Assembly (NCBI RefSeq): GCF_004770045.1
Contig: NZ_RQFO01000017.1
Span: forward strand, 310,001 to 374,000
Source of the DNA: Leptospira montravelensis
GTDB lineage: Bacteria > Spirochaetota > Leptospiria > Leptospirales > Leptospiraceae
Direction of reading: 5' to 3'
Length of the DNA: 64,000 nt
Positions 9,351-19,107 of the stretch are shown here, in pieces. Position 1 is the first letter of the stretch, and the number at the start of each line of letters is the position of its first letter. The position numbers and the translations under genes were made by a program. The notes below the pieces were generated by a model. That model did no database searches. It was given only the letters and a program-made list of their open reading frames with translations, and was not told where the DNA came from.

Positions 9351-9782
9351 TTATTTTCTACGAATCTCTCCCACCAAATCAGTGCCAGGTGCAATGGTAT
9401 TAAAAACCGTTCCATATTTTTTGATATTTTCGTGTAACAGATGCAAACGGTCGTCTGGTTCCTCCGTATCCACTATTACTACATAACGAATGGATTCCAT
9501 TTTGGGAGGAACATCTTGCCTGATTCCATCTACGATGACTTGAATTCCTTTCATTTGAAAATGCAGGATAGGAGCCACTCTTTCCACTCCTTTAATGATG
9601 CAGGCCGAAAGAGCCGAAAGTAACAGCTCCGCAGGATTGAAGGCATTTAGGTTTCCTGCCATATCTGTATCTAATACGATTTCTGCCGATTTACACCGAG
9701 ATAAACTCGAATGGGAATCCACTCTGGCTGTTTCCACATGGAAATTCATTTTTGGTTTTGCATTTGGGTCTGGATTTGTCAT
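9351..9782 (-). CDS. OsmC family protein lacking the second cysteine
   Basis: The 143-residue protein has the OsmC/Ohr fold signature NPAELLLSALSAC with peroxidatic-position cysteine C61, followed by the KGVERVAPILHFQMKGI helix. In OsmC/Ohr enzymes a second cysteine, in a segment like KYCxVxNT, completes the thiol pair. Here the segment reads KKYGTVFNTI, with glycine at 124. Resolution of an oxidised C61 would then need an external thiol, or the protein may not be a peroxidase at all. It lies 33 bases downstream of the Aer-like receptor on the same strand, so it may share its transcript. Confidence 0.8.
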   Translation of the reverse strand: MTNPDPNAKPKMNFHVETARVDSHSSLSRCKSAEIVLDTDMAGNLNAFNPAELLLSALSACIIKGVERVAPILHFQMKGIQVIVDGIRQDVPPKMESIRYVVIVDTEEPDDRLHLLHENIKKYGTVFNTIAPGTDLVGEIRRK

Positions 9783-9815
9783 TGCCTTACCTGATAAAGA
9801 GTTTACTACGAGTCC

Positions 9816-11507
9816 TTAAAACTGAAATCGGAAAGCAACGGAATCCAACCGGTCAGCAACCAAACCCAAGTTTGTGATAGACTCTTCGATTGCTCCGATG
9901 GTATGTTTTTGTTCGTTTGCTGCGGCAGACAACTCTTCCACAATTGCTGATGTATTGATCAGCTGTGTTTGAATCTTTTCCATATTTCCTAAAACATTTA
10001 CTGACATAGATTCTGTGCCGACTGTTGATCCATTGATCTTTTCTGCACTTAGCTTTGTTTCCTCAGCATTCTTTAAAATTTTATTCATTTCCAATTGGAC
10101 CGTTTCAAACTCTAATGAACCCACCTCTACTTCAGTAAGTCCTTCTTGAATATCAGTGACTGTTTGTAAAATTTTGGATGTTAATTCATTGATGAAGGAA
10201 GATATTTCTTTGGCTGATCGATTGGATTGGTCTGCCAATTTTCCCACTTCCCCAGCAACGACTGCAAAACCCTTCCCTGCATCTCCGGCTCTTGCCGATT
10301 CAATAGAAGCATTTAATGAAAGTAAGTTTGTTTTTTCGGAAATAGCAGTGATCGTCTCTGTAATCTTTCGTATCGCCTTAGTTTTTTCACCAAGTTCTTT
10401 TATGACTTCAGAAGTTTTTAAAATCTGTTTCTTCGCTTTTTGGAATTGAGTCATTGCTTTGTCAGAACAATCTTTTCCTGCCAGTGAAAAATGATATGAT
10501 TCTGTGGATTCCGATTGAACCACATTTGACTCAGTTCGTATATTTCCAATTAGGTGATTTAAAGAATCCATTTCTTGAAAGATACTATCCGAACTTTCTC
10601 GGGTCACAATACTTGAATCTGCCAAAGAAAACATAGCCTTAGATAATTCTTGAAAAGCCACATGAATATGTTCCACAGCAAAAGTCAGTGATCTTATTTG
10701 AGTTTTTACAATTTCCGCATTTCCAATTAATTGAGAAATCATTCCTCTAAACTCATACTGCGTTTTTTTGATCATTGGGAAAATCTGAGCATATTCACCC
10801 CCATTCTCAAAAGTTACATCAAACTTTAGCTTTCCATTATATAAATTACCAAGGTATTCTTTCACTTTTAAAAATGATTTTTTATGATTATGAATAGATA
10901 AAAATCCAAAAGCTGCAATCGACAGAAATAAAACAAAACCAACAATAGATACTACAGGGCTAGTAAGAAAAGCAAAACTAGAATTTGATTTTAACGAAAA
11001 CAAAATCAATAATACTCCACTAACAATCGTATGTATTGTAAAAATTTTTGCCATCGATAAACTAAAACCATTTTGGCCACTGGTTTCAAATTTCCCATGT
11101 CCGACATTCAGTTTTGTATAAAGAATTTCCGCATTATGAATTTGTTCTTTAGTTGCCTTCGTTCGCACAGACATATAACCTATATGTTGTCCATCTTGGT
11201 AGATCGGGGAAACGTTTGCATCAACCCAATAATAATCACCGTTTTTACAGCGGTTCTTAACAATCCCCACCCAAGAATGTTGTGTTTTGATGGTTTCCCA
11301 CATATCTTGGAAAGCTGCCTTTGGCATTTCAGGGTGACGTATTAAATTGTGAGGTTGGCCAATCACTTCATCTTCTTTATATCCACTAATGCGCAAAAAA
11401 TCCTCATTCACATAAGTAATGATTCCTTTTAAATCTGTTTTGGAAGTGATCTTAGTTCCTTCTTGAAACTCCACTTCATTTTTTGTTACGGGAAAATTCT
11501 GACGCAT
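9816..11507 (-). CDS. aer: Aer-like aerotaxis/redox chemoreceptor (PAS-MCP)
   Basis: The 563-residue protein aligns by eye with E. coli Aer over its N-terminus: [35 protein letters not shown] and [10 protein letters not shown]. That is the FAD-binding PAS domain (about 15-130). Two hydrophobic segments follow near 150-172 and 178-205, and no periplasmic ligand domain is present. The cytoplasmic methyl-accepting signalling domain occupies the C-terminal half, with the CheA/CheW contact hairpin [21 protein letters not shown]. It would sense cellular redox or oxygen and feed the flagellar chemotaxis pathway. FAD binding is inferred from the Aer similarity. Confidence 0.9.
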   Translation of the reverse strand: MRQNFPVTKNEVEFQEGTKITSKTDLKGIITYVNEDFLRISGYKEDEVIGQPHNLIRHPEMPKAAFQDMWETIKTQHSWVGIVKNRCKNGDYYWVDANVSPIYQDGQHIGYMSVRTKATKEQIHNAEILYTKLNVGHGKFETSGQNGFSLSMAKIFTIHTIVSGVLLILFSLKSNSSFAFLTSPVVSIVGFVLFLSIAAFGFLSIHNHKKSFLKVKEYLGNLYNGKLKFDVTFENGGEYAQIFPMIKKTQYEFRGMISQLIGNAEIVKTQIRSLTFAVEHIHVAFQELSKAMFSLADSSIVTRESSDSIFQEMDSLNHLIGNIRTESNVVQSESTESYHFSLAGKDCSDKAMTQFQKAKKQILKTSEVIKELGEKTKAIRKITETITAISEKTNLLSLNASIESARAGDAGKGFAVVAGEVGKLADQSNRSAKEISSFINELTSKILQTVTDIQEGLTEVEVGSLEFETVQLEMNKILKNAEETKLSAEKINGSTVGTESMSVNVLGNMEKIQTQLINTSAIVEELSAAANEQKHTIGAIEESITNLGLVADRLDSVAFRFQF

Positions 11508-12070
11508 TTATTCTTTAAATCCAACTTCTTATCGTTCAATAATAAGCTTTTATGTTTACCCTGTAAGAATCAAGCAAATTAGGTCTTATCGATTTTAGAA
11601 GAGTATTACAATCAATTGACAACTTTATATTAGAACTATTCATCTTATAAAAACGACTACATCCTATGTTCAGATCAATCTTTCAACTATAACTCTTAAA
11701 GTAGATTCTTTCATGAATCATTCACATATTCTCTTCAGTTTTTACATAACGTCTATATCATAAGAGTATTATTATTCTGAATGGTTATTGTTACTGAGTC
11801 TATGTATCACCTATGGAACATGAGGTGTATTTTAAGAGATTATCAATAGAAGTTGATGTCCCAAACGTAATAGGAAAGGAATACTCACAAGCATGGGGAA
11901 CATGCTCAAGTTTACGGAGAAAGCCATACCTTAGGCTTGACTTTTATGGAACGATCCTCCATTCTTTGAAAGACGAACGTATAAAGGTAGAAACTACCTT
12001 TTATAATAATTCATACTAACAACGAGAAAAAATTTACTTTTTGCCGATATTGAACGAATCAGGTGGCTAC
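11508..12070. other. AT-rich intergenic region between divergent genes
   Basis: The region separates the Aer-like gene (minus) from the SpoIIE-type phosphatase (plus) and should hold both promoters. A TTGACA at 11616-11621 has no clean -10 box at 16-18 bases. A 68-codon ATG frame at 11813-12019 lacks a ribosome binding site and any recognisable family, so I do not call it. I see no strong hairpin. Confidence 0.5.
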
Positions 12071-13873
12071 GTGAAACGAGAAACACTTTTCTGGGATCTT
12101 ACCTTAAAACTAGAAGCATTCACTCACACGGTTCCTGTTCCCTTTGCGGTTTATTATGCCATTATCACTCAAAAAATGGAGCCAGAACACTGGAAAATCT
12201 TCATTGCTCTTTGTGTGGTATTTGCCACGGGAATCGGCCTCCTAGGCACCTTCGTTCGCCACCTCCTCCTCAAATTTGTCTACGCAAAAATTGAAAGGAT
12301 TTCTATCCCAACCTTAGGTGTTTCCACATTATCCAAAGAAGAATTGGATTATGCTAAATCAGTAAAAATATTATTATTTCGATATCCATTAGTCGAAGCA
12401 ATCATCATCGTTATACGCTGGTTATCTGGCGTAATCCCAATTAGCTTTTTATTTTTTTACCTAGTGGCTTATATGCCCTCTGTACTTCGCTCTGCTATTT
12501 TTACTTTTGTAATGATTGCACCCATATCATTTGTAACTTATTATTTTATCACAGAAAACTCAATTCGTGTTCTCTTTGACCTTCCACAAATCAAAAACAT
12601 TGAACTCCAAGAAAAGGATATCCCCAAGTTCAATTACTTTGCAAGGATCCTTGTTGCTTTTTTTAGTTTGTCAACTCTTCCCTTTGTCATTTTTTCCTAT
12701 ATTCTCTATTCATTAGCAATGGGCGAGATTGCAGTCCAAGATCCTATGATTCCCATTGTTACCGTTTCCTTTATTTTTATCATTCCACTAATTGTTTGCG
12801 CTTACGTGGTAGCAAAGTCTGTTAACGAAGGCCTAAATGAAACGAGTGGGTCTTTAGGGGAACTTGCAAAAGGAAATTTTGACGTGGTTGTCACACCAAA
12901 ATCTAGTGACGACTTCGCCAAACAAGCATTTTACCTAAACTCAGTTATTAGCAAACTAAAAGGTATGTATGCAGAAATTATAAATTTAAACGAAGGATTG
13001 GAAGAAAAAGTCACACTAAGAACGAATGAACTCAAACAATCTTTACAAGACATCAGTAATCTGAAAATCCAACAAGATGGAGATTATTTTCTCACCTATC
13101 AACTGCTAAATCCACTTGCTATCAAAGATGTAGACAGTAACCGACTAGAAGTAGATCATTTGGTCCGACAGAAAAAAGAATTCGAATACAAAAACCAAAG
13201 GTATGATATTGGAGGAGACATCAACATTTCTCATTCCATTACCTTACAAAAAAGAAAATTTTTGTTATTTGCAAATGCCGATGCAATGGGTAAGTCCATG
13301 CAAGGTGCCGGTGGGGCCTTGGTATTTGGTGCTGTTTTTCAATCCATCGTCCAAAGAACAAAAACAGATCCAGGATACCAAGCCTTTGGCCCAGAAGATT
13401 GGCTCAAATTCAATCTCCAAGAAATGCATATGATCTTTGAAGCCTTTGATGGAACCATGCTCGTTTCATTGACAATGGGTCTATTGGAAGAGGATACGGG
13501 GAAACTATATTTTCTAAATGCAGAACATCCTTCTATTGTTTTATACAGAAATGGAAAAGCAGAGTATTTACAAGCTGATGTTTCCTACAGAAAACTTGGT
13601 ACATTAGGTGCTATGCCCATTCATAATACGAAAGAAGTCCAATTGCAATCCGGAGATATACTGATCATTGGCTCTGACGGAAAGGACGATATTTTATGTA
13701 TAGACTCTACCGGAAAATGGGAAGTCAATTCGGACGAACAGGTTTTCCTAAGAATTGTTGAATCAACCCAAGGGAATCTACAAGCAATGACAAAACAGAT
13801 CGAATCCTTAGGTCAAATTATTGACGATATTTCCTTAATCCGAATCACCTATCTTCCCAAAACCACTCCTTAA
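12071..13873 (+). CDS. Membrane SpoIIE-type (PP2C) serine phosphatase with HAMP-like linker
   Basis: This is a membrane-bound PPM/SpoIIE phosphatase. The N-terminal half holds several transmembrane helices, a HAMP-like segment (GELAKGNFDVVV) follows the last helix, then a coiled coil (EKVTLRTNELKQSL). The C-terminal phosphatase domain shows YDIGGD, ANADAMGKSM, GTMLVSLTMG and a terminal DDISLIRI. Such proteins usually act in partner-switching networks that control anti-sigma antagonists. Here the family's GD and DG metal ligands appear partly altered (DAMGKS in place of the usual DVSGKG). I chose GTG at 12071 because AGGTGG lies just upstream; an in-frame TTG at 12041 would add ten residues. 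Confidence 0.82.
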   Translation: MKRETLFWDLTLKLEAFTHTVPVPFAVYYAIITQKMEPEHWKIFIALCVVFATGIGLLGTFVRHLLLKFVYAKIERISIPTLGVSTLSKEELDYAKSVKILLFRYPLVEAIIIVIRWLSGVIPISFLFFYLVAYMPSVLRSAIFTFVMIAPISFVTYYFITENSIRVLFDLPQIKNIELQEKDIPKFNYFARILVAFFSLSTLPFVIFSYILYSLAMGEIAVQDPMIPIVTVSFIFIIPLIVCAYVVAKSVNEGLNETSGSLGELAKGNFDVVVTPKSSDDFAKQAFYLNSVISKLKGMYAEIINLNEGLEEKVTLRTNELKQSLQDISNLKIQQDGDYFLTYQLLNPLAIKDVDSNRLEVDHLVRQKKEFEYKNQRYDIGGDINISHSITLQKRKFLLFANADAMGKSMQGAGGALVFGAVFQSIVQRTKTDPGYQAFGPEDWLKFNLQEMHMIFEAFDGTMLVSLTMGLLEEDTGKLYFLNAEHPSIVLYRNGKAEYLQADVSYRKLGTLGAMPIHNTKEVQLQSGDILIIGSDGKDDILCIDSTGKWEVNSDEQVFLRIVESTQGNLQAMTKQIESLGQIIDDISLIRITYLPKTTP

Positions 13874-13950
13874 CTAAAACCGATTTCACAAAAGATACGA
13901 ATTTCTGACCCCAGACTCCGAATTCCCATAGTCCAATACATGATTCTAAA

Positions 13951-15336
13951 ATGAACCAAACAAAATTAAAACTCCCCATAAAAATGGGATATGGGCTCGC
14001 GGAAACTGGTATAACAGCCGTTCAACTATTTACGCAAATTTATCTCTTAAAATATTATACTGAAATCGTAGGTCTAAACTCCAGTTTAGCGGGAATTGCC
14101 CTTTCTATTTCTGTACTTTGGGATGCGGTGAGTGACCCATTAATGGGAAGGATTTCTGACCAAACCCATTCCAAATGGGGACGCCGAAGACCTTTTATTC
14201 TTTTAGGTGGAATCTTACTTTCTTTGGCAGTTCTTTTGCTCTTTTCGCCACCCCACCTAACTACACAAATTGGAAAGTTTTCCTATCTTTTAACAGTTTA
14301 CCTTTTTGTAAACACTGCCATGACCATTATTTCAGTTCCCCATATTGCCTTAGGAGGTGAACTGAGTTTTGAAAGAAACGAAAGAACTTCTGTTTTTGGA
14401 TGGAGATTGTTTTTTAGTAATATAGGAATGCTTGTTGGGATGATCGTTCCCGCTGCCATTTTACAATCTTTAGGTGATGAATCCTCCAAAGAAAATATTA
14501 TCCTTTCTCGCACTACTGCCGGAGAAATTGTATCTCTGGTCATTTTGGTTTCTTCCATCATTACCTTTCTCGTAACAAAAGGTAAAGACCAAACAGAAAA
14601 AAAACCAAAACAAACGATTCCATTTTTTAAGGCCTTTCTTTCTGTTTTAAAAAACAAAATGTTTCTCATTTTACTTTTTGCCTTTATCATTGCAACGATA
14701 GGAAGGACATTTAATTCAGCCATCGCACTGTATTACTATGAATATAGGTTAGGGCTCAAAGAATCACTTGTGGTCATCAATATCCTCTTGCCATTTTTTT
14801 TAGTCCTTCTCTTCTCCATTGGATTTTGGGTTTGGATCGCAAAAAAAATCGGCAAAAAAATCCCGGCCTTCCTTGGTGTTTTTGGACTTGGCCTACTTAC
14901 AGTAATCGTATACCCATTGTTTCCTTATGGGGAACTACGCCCTCCATTGATTGCCGCTTTTGTAGGGGGAATTTGTGCGGGATCAATACTCATTATGGAT
15001 TCTATCCTCACTGATGTTGTGGATTATGATGAATTCAAAACCGGTGAAAAAAGGGAAGGTTTGTATTTTGGGATTTGGAAGATGGGTGTTAAATTTTCAC
15101 AAGCTTTTGGCATTGCTATCACTGGATTTTTACTCGATATCATTGGATTTCAAAATGGCGTTAGCACTCAATCGCCAGAAGTCGGATTTCGCCTTGCCAT
15201 GATTTTTGGTCCTGGGGTTGGATTCTTTTTTATTTTAGGATCCCTACTTTTTTTATTTTTTCCATTAAGTGATACAAAACACATCCAAGTGCAAAGAATC
15301 TTATTGAAACGTAATCAAAAAGGGGCCAAGGTTTAA
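13951..15336 (+). CDS. MFS transporter, GPH (glycoside-pentoside-hexuronide:cation symporter) family
   Basis: The 461-residue protein has about twelve transmembrane helices. It carries the GPH/MFS_2 marks: an N-terminal GYGLAETG, then WDAVSDPLMGRISD followed by GRRRPFIL in the first cytoplasmic loop, and DVVDYDEFKTGEKREGLYFG late in the protein. The family imports sugars or sugar-like compounds with Na+ or H+. The cargo is not evident; the nearest family members in bacteria with poor sugar use are often of unknown substrate. A membrane adenylate cyclase begins 14 bases downstream, so the two are probably co-transcribed. Confidence 0.85.
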   Translation: MNQTKLKLPIKMGYGLAETGITAVQLFTQIYLLKYYTEIVGLNSSLAGIALSISVLWDAVSDPLMGRISDQTHSKWGRRRPFILLGGILLSLAVLLLFSPPHLTTQIGKFSYLLTVYLFVNTAMTIISVPHIALGGELSFERNERTSVFGWRLFFSNIGMLVGMIVPAAILQSLGDESSKENIILSRTTAGEIVSLVILVSSIITFLVTKGKDQTEKKPKQTIPFFKAFLSVLKNKMFLILLFAFIIATIGRTFNSAIALYYYEYRLGLKESLVVINILLPFFLVLLFSIGFWVWIAKKIGKKIPAFLGVFGLGLLTVIVYPLFPYGELRPPLIAAFVGGICAGSILIMDSILTDVVDYDEFKTGEKREGLYFGIWKMGVKFSQAFGIAITGFLLDIIGFQNGVSTQSPEVGFRLAMIFGPGVGFFFILGSLLFLFFPLSDTKHIQVQRILLKRNQKGAKV

Positions 15337-15350
15337 AGAAAGATATCTAT

Positions 15351-16919
15351 ATGAAACCTGGTCGCACCCTTCAATTCATTGCCTTTTTGTTAATTTACTT
15401 TATCGTCCCCTTTTGTGCCTGTTTGTTTACTTTGTTATTTGCCAATTATACAGCTTCAGCTTTTTTACCTGACAAGTTCTTAGCATTGTTTGAAGCCACA
15501 CAAATTAAAAACGATTTTACATTATCCTTAGTTACTTGGACTCCCTTCCCGATCATTACCCTCATTTTGTTTTTTTATAGTTTGCCGATTGGTAAATTTC
15601 TATTTTCTACCAAAGGTTGTAACTTTATATCAGAAGAAAGAGCACGTCACAGGATTGTTCATTCGCCGCTTACCATTAGTATCTTAGGTTTTATCGGTTG
15701 GGAACTTTCTAATATTCTAAGTATTTGTAGGATAGACACACTCTTTCCAGATGCGCCCCAACAAAGTATCATTACTGTTTCGATTTTATTTGGATTTTGG
15801 GGCCTATTTGCTTTTGCTTTTTCTTATGCCACCACTACTTATTTAAACAAACTCCTCATCATACCTTGTGTATTCCCAGAAGGAGGCCTTGGAAAATATG
15901 CTCATGGAAAACAATTTTCCATAGTAACCAAACAGTTTATTTTTTGGGCAGCTTCTACACTATTTCCAATCGTTCTTCTTATCTTTGGATTATTACTTAG
16001 AACCAACCAAAACATTCTCAATCTTCACGAACTTGTTAATAATGACGTTCTCTTTAAAGTAATTGCCATCATGCTTGTTTTTTCTTTTGCCTTTGCGATG
16101 TCTTTTGCATCAAGTTTACAACATCCCCTCAACCAAATCGAAAGAGCAGCAGAACTCATTAAAGAACAAAAATTTGATACTCGCGTAAAAATTTTTAGCT
16201 CTGATGAATTAGGACTTCTTGGAGATGCCGTAAACGAAATGGCAGAAGGTCTTGCAGAAAGAGAAAGGATCAAAGATACATTTGGTAGGATCGTAGATCC
16301 AAGAGTAAGAGATTACCTTCTTTCTAATGAACACAGCTTAGGTGGAAAAGTCGTAGAAGCTTCGATTCTATTTTCTGACCTCCGAGACTTTACTAAACTT
16401 TCGGAAAAACGAAAACCAGAAGAAGTATTGTACATCCTCAATCGTTACTTTCAAGAAATGAGTAACGCCATCGAAATCCACGGCGGATTTATCAATAAGT
16501 TCATAGGGGATGCCATTCTCGCGGTTTTTGGAACTCCTATGCCAATGTCGGACCACGCAGAACGTGCGTTTGCAACGGCTCTGCAAATGCAAAAAAATCT
16601 AGATGCACTCAATTCACAGTTTTTAAACGAAGGACTTACCGAATTAAAGATGGGAATAGGAATCCATACAGGTAGCCTTCTTGTAGGAAATATTGGTTCT
16701 GCCAATCGTATGGAATTTACAGTCATCGGCGATACTGTCAATACTGCTTCTCGTGTGGAAGGTCTATGTAAAGGTTTAAAGAAAAACCTTCTCCTCACAG
16801 AAAACACAACCTCACTTTTGCCGGAAAGTATTCGCTCAAAACTCCAATCGGAAGGGGAATACGAACTCAAAGGAAGAGAATCCAAAGAAAGGATTTATTC
16901 TTATTCAAGCGTAGAATAA
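15351..16919 (+). CDS. Membrane class III adenylate/guanylate cyclase with HAMP
   Basis: The 522-residue protein has an N-terminal membrane region of about six helices, then a HAMP domain (around 255-308, ending in EMAEGLAERERIKDTFGR). The C-terminal catalytic domain has both metal-binding aspartates, D343 in FSDLRDF and D387 in FIGDAILAVFG. The segment MEFTVIGDTVNTASRVE completes the class III site. It should make cAMP (or cGMP) in response to a membrane signal. The protein resembles the second cyclase of this window at 59599 only in the catalytic part; the sensor parts differ. Confidence 0.9.
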   Translation: MKPGRTLQFIAFLLIYFIVPFCACLFTLLFANYTASAFLPDKFLALFEATQIKNDFTLSLVTWTPFPIITLILFFYSLPIGKFLFSTKGCNFISEERARHRIVHSPLTISILGFIGWELSNILSICRIDTLFPDAPQQSIITVSILFGFWGLFAFAFSYATTTYLNKLLIIPCVFPEGGLGKYAHGKQFSIVTKQFIFWAASTLFPIVLLIFGLLLRTNQNILNLHELVNNDVLFKVIAIMLVFSFAFAMSFASSLQHPLNQIERAAELIKEQKFDTRVKIFSSDELGLLGDAVNEMAEGLAERERIKDTFGRIVDPRVRDYLLSNEHSLGGKVVEASILFSDLRDFTKLSEKRKPEEVLYILNRYFQEMSNAIEIHGGFINKFIGDAILAVFGTPMPMSDHAERAFATALQMQKNLDALNSQFLNEGLTELKMGIGIHTGSLLVGNIGSANRMEFTVIGDTVNTASRVEGLCKGLKKNLLLTENTTSLLPESIRSKLQSEGEYELKGRESKERIYSYSSVE

Positions 16920-16962
16920 AATGATTGAACTCCCTTCTAAAAACTCCCAAAATGGAGAAGAA

Positions 16963-17238
16963 ATGAAAGTGGCTCTAAGTATTTTTTTGATTGGTCTTTT
17001 ATTTGTTTCGTGTAACGAAATTAAGTTGGTGAACAGGCAAGATATTTTAGACCTTCTTGAGGGAGACGGAACACAAAATGGATATTCATCCTCCGGCCAA
17101 GCCAATTCATCTTCCAGATCATCCACTAACAATGGCAATTCGAATGGCTTAGACCATTATGGTCTCACAGACTCACCCACAGGAACCAATACCTATGGAT
17201 CAACGGGTTCCACTGTAGGAAACCCGCTAGGATATTAA
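16963..17238 (+). CDS. Small serine/asparagine/glycine-rich lipoprotein
   Basis: A signal peptide (MKVALSIFLIGLLFVSC) ends in the spirochaetal-type lipobox LFVSC. The mature part of about 75 residues is low in complexity and rich in Ser, Asn, Gly and Thr, with an acidic start. I chose ATG 16963 because GGAGAAG precedes it and because the signal peptide begins there; the in-frame ATG at 16921 would add 14 hydrophilic residues. It directly follows the cyclase. Function unknown; it has the look of a surface-exposed or periplasmic tether. Confidence 0.6.
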   Translation: MKVALSIFLIGLLFVSCNEIKLVNRQDILDLLEGDGTQNGYSSSGQANSSSRSSTNNGNSNGLDHYGLTDSPTGTNTYGSTGSTVGNPLGY

Positions 17239-17253
17239 ACAAGAGTTAATTCT

Positions 17254-17739
17254 CTATTTGATAAATTCAAAAAAATCATCCATGAGTGGTCTAAAACAAG
17301 ACCGGATTGTGATTTTTGCCACCTTTTCATTTTTTGGTCCATAGTTTAAAATGATATCATTCGGATCCCGTATGAAGGAAAAGATTTTATTCACCTGAAA
17401 ATCTGCGTGTCCTTCCTGCACTTTAATCACATACTCAAATTCATGTTCATTGGCATCCACTTCCCCAATTCCATAGGGAACGTAACATTTAATGAGGCCT
17501 ATCCCTCTTAGCTCTCCCGTCTCTTGGTTTTCCGATTCAATTTTGGAAAGTTCAGGATCTAATTTGTATTCCAACCATTGTTTGGCCTTGAGGAAACTAC
17601 GGGTTTTCTGATAGGTTTTGTGGTCTCTACCATCTTCTGTGGTTCGGTATTTGGAAGATACGATCCAAAGTTTCAAACACATAGAATTCTGGAAAATCAG
17701 GAAAAAGAAAACAAATGGTAGGAGTCTTTTTGGCATCAT
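17254..17739 (-). CDS. Hypothetical exported protein or lipoprotein
   Basis: The 161-residue protein has an N-terminal hydrophobic export signal ending near FQNSMC, which could be a lipobox, followed by a hydrophilic domain of mixed alpha/beta character. I do not recognise a family. It is convergent with the small lipoprotein at 16963, with 15 bases between their ends. The start could be either of two adjacent ATG codons. Confidence 0.6.
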   Translation of the reverse strand: MMPKRLLPFVFFFLIFQNSMCLKLWIVSSKYRTTEDGRDHKTYQKTRSFLKAKQWLEYKLDPELSKIESENQETGELRGIGLIKCYVPYGIGEVDANEHEFEYVIKVQEGHADFQVNKIFSFIRDPNDIILNYGPKNEKVAKITIRSCFRPLMDDFFEFIK

Positions 17740-18000
17740 TTCTATGCTTCCTTTTCGTCACCCGGCTCGCAAAACAAATCTTCACAAAGATGAAAAATTT
17801 TCTCCTTATTGGGAAGTATGGGAAAGGGAACTACATTGGGAGGCAAAAGGGATGTGTTCTGGTTTGTTTTTTTGATCTTATGTCTCTTGGACTCGATTCT
17901 ATCTCTCACCTTATTATTTTCGGAACTGCCCTCCCCCATTCTGGAGTGCCCAAATAAAAATTGGATTGAATTTGTCGGGGCATCACTTTCAATCTTGAAC

Positions 18001-18294
18001 ATGCCCGATTTTGATCGTATTGATCTTATGAATTATGCCATGTACGGAAATGATTTTGATCCCCAATGGGATGAAATCCGTGCATTTTTAAAATCCAATA
18101 CTGCCGCTCAGAAAGAGTTGGAAGAAATTAAAAGAACCGTTCCAAGCCCTCACTTGGGAAAAAAACGTAGAGAGAACTTACCTACCACCGACCCTAGAGA
18201 GTCCAATGGTGATGGTGGAATTGGCCAGGAACCGCGTAGTCCTGGTGCCAACACCTCTACCAAATCCTGGTGGCAAAAGATTTTAGGAGAATGA
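18001..18294 (+). CDS. Small hypothetical protein, possibly anti-sigma-like N-terminus
   Basis: From the ATG at 18001 the frame gives 97 residues. The N-terminal part (DLMNYAMYGNDF, then DEIRAFLKSNTAAQKELEEIKR) has the spacing of a short anti-sigma-factor zinc-finger-like helix pair, but it has no cysteine or histidine cluster. The C-terminal part is disordered and rich in Gly, Pro, Ser and Asn, ending in WWQKILGE. The frame stays open upstream to 17809 and would then include a hydrophobic stretch; the lack of a ribosome binding site leaves the start uncertain. It ends one base before the acyltransferase ATG, which suggests coupling. Confidence 0.55.
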   Translation: MPDFDRIDLMNYAMYGNDFDPQWDEIRAFLKSNTAAQKELEEIKRTVPSPHLGKKRRENLPTTDPRESNGDGGIGQEPRSPGANTSTKSWWQKILGE

Positions 18295-18295
18295 A

Positions 18296-19018
18296 ATGGA
18301 AAACACCGTAGACCAAGTCAAAAAGAATGTTGAGAACATTAAAAAATTTGTAACTCCGTTCTTTAATTTGGCAGTAAACACAACAGTCTACGGTTACCAT
18401 AACATTGTACCAACTGGTAAACTCATTCTCACTTGTAATCATAGAAGCGATATGGATCCCTTTGTCATCGGTTCTGTGTTTCCCAGGTTCATTTCTTGGA
18501 TTGCAGCCGAGTATACGACAAGGATTCCTCTTTTCAAAGATCTCGTAGAAAAAACAGGAACCATTCCTATGGCCATTGATGGTAATATCTCTATGGCCAG
18601 TATCAAAAAGGTTCAACAAGTCTTTAAGAATGGGGATGTTCTGGGGATTTTTCCAGAAGGTCATGATTATATGGTGCAAAATGATTTTTCAGCGCCACTT
18701 GCTAATTTCCATTCTGGATTTGCTGCCTTTAGCCTTCGTAACAAAGTGGACATCCTTCCCACTGTCATCATACCCGATGAAGAAACCGTTACCGATTATC
18801 CTATTCCTCCGCTAGTACGTGCCTTTATGGGAATGCCCAAAGAAGTTTGCGATATCAAACGCCGTGTGGTTTATAAAAAAATCAATGTTGTCTTTGGCGA
18901 AGTGATTAAATATGAAAACTACGCCCATCTAACACTTGATAAAGGTATGGTGGAAGTTTCGAACGAAACTAAACGTAGGATGGGTGAATTACAAAAAGTA
19001 GATTATTTGAAAAAGTAA
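18296..19018 (+). CDS. plsC: 1-acylglycerol-3-phosphate acyltransferase (PlsC family)
   Basis: The protein (240 residues) acylates lysophosphatidic acid or a related lysolipid in the inner membrane. The catalytic HX4D is H49-D54 in NHRSDMDPF. The glycerol-phosphate-binding motif FPEGH has E121. There is no long N-terminal transmembrane helix, so it is probably membrane-associated by surface helices. A second PlsC-family gene lies at 53774 on the minus strand, so exact substrate roles may be divided. The ATG is one base after the preceding stop. Confidence 0.88.
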   Translation: MENTVDQVKKNVENIKKFVTPFFNLAVNTTVYGYHNIVPTGKLILTCNHRSDMDPFVIGSVFPRFISWIAAEYTTRIPLFKDLVEKTGTIPMAIDGNISMASIKKVQQVFKNGDVLGIFPEGHDYMVQNDFSAPLANFHSGFAAFSLRNKVDILPTVIIPDEETVTDYPIPPLVRAFMGMPKEVCDIKRRVVYKKINVVFGEVIKYENYAHLTLDKGMVEVSNETKRRMGELQKVDYLKK

Positions 19019-19064
19019 TCGAACCCGGTTGGTACGCAAAGAGTTTTGTTACGCGATTGCGCAG

Positions 19065-19099
19065 AAATTAGGCTACCCAAATATCGAGTAGCCTAATTT
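19065..19099. terminator. Bidirectional terminator between plsC and dapF
   Basis: A perfect 12-bp stem (19065-19076 with 19088-19099) has an 11-base loop. The stem starts with AAA and ends with TTT followed by further T on the plus strand, so it can act for both convergent genes. Confidence 0.8.
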
Positions 19100-19107
19100 T
19101 GATTTAT

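Noticed and set aside
11813..12019. 68-codon ATG frame between the Aer-like gene and the phosphatase
   Set aside because: No ribosome binding site, no family match, and it lies in AT-rich promoter DNA.
17742..18002. 86-codon minus-strand frame overlapping the 18001 gene
   Set aside because: No family match, and it is opposite a region that may be promoter or the extended 5' end of the plus-strand gene.
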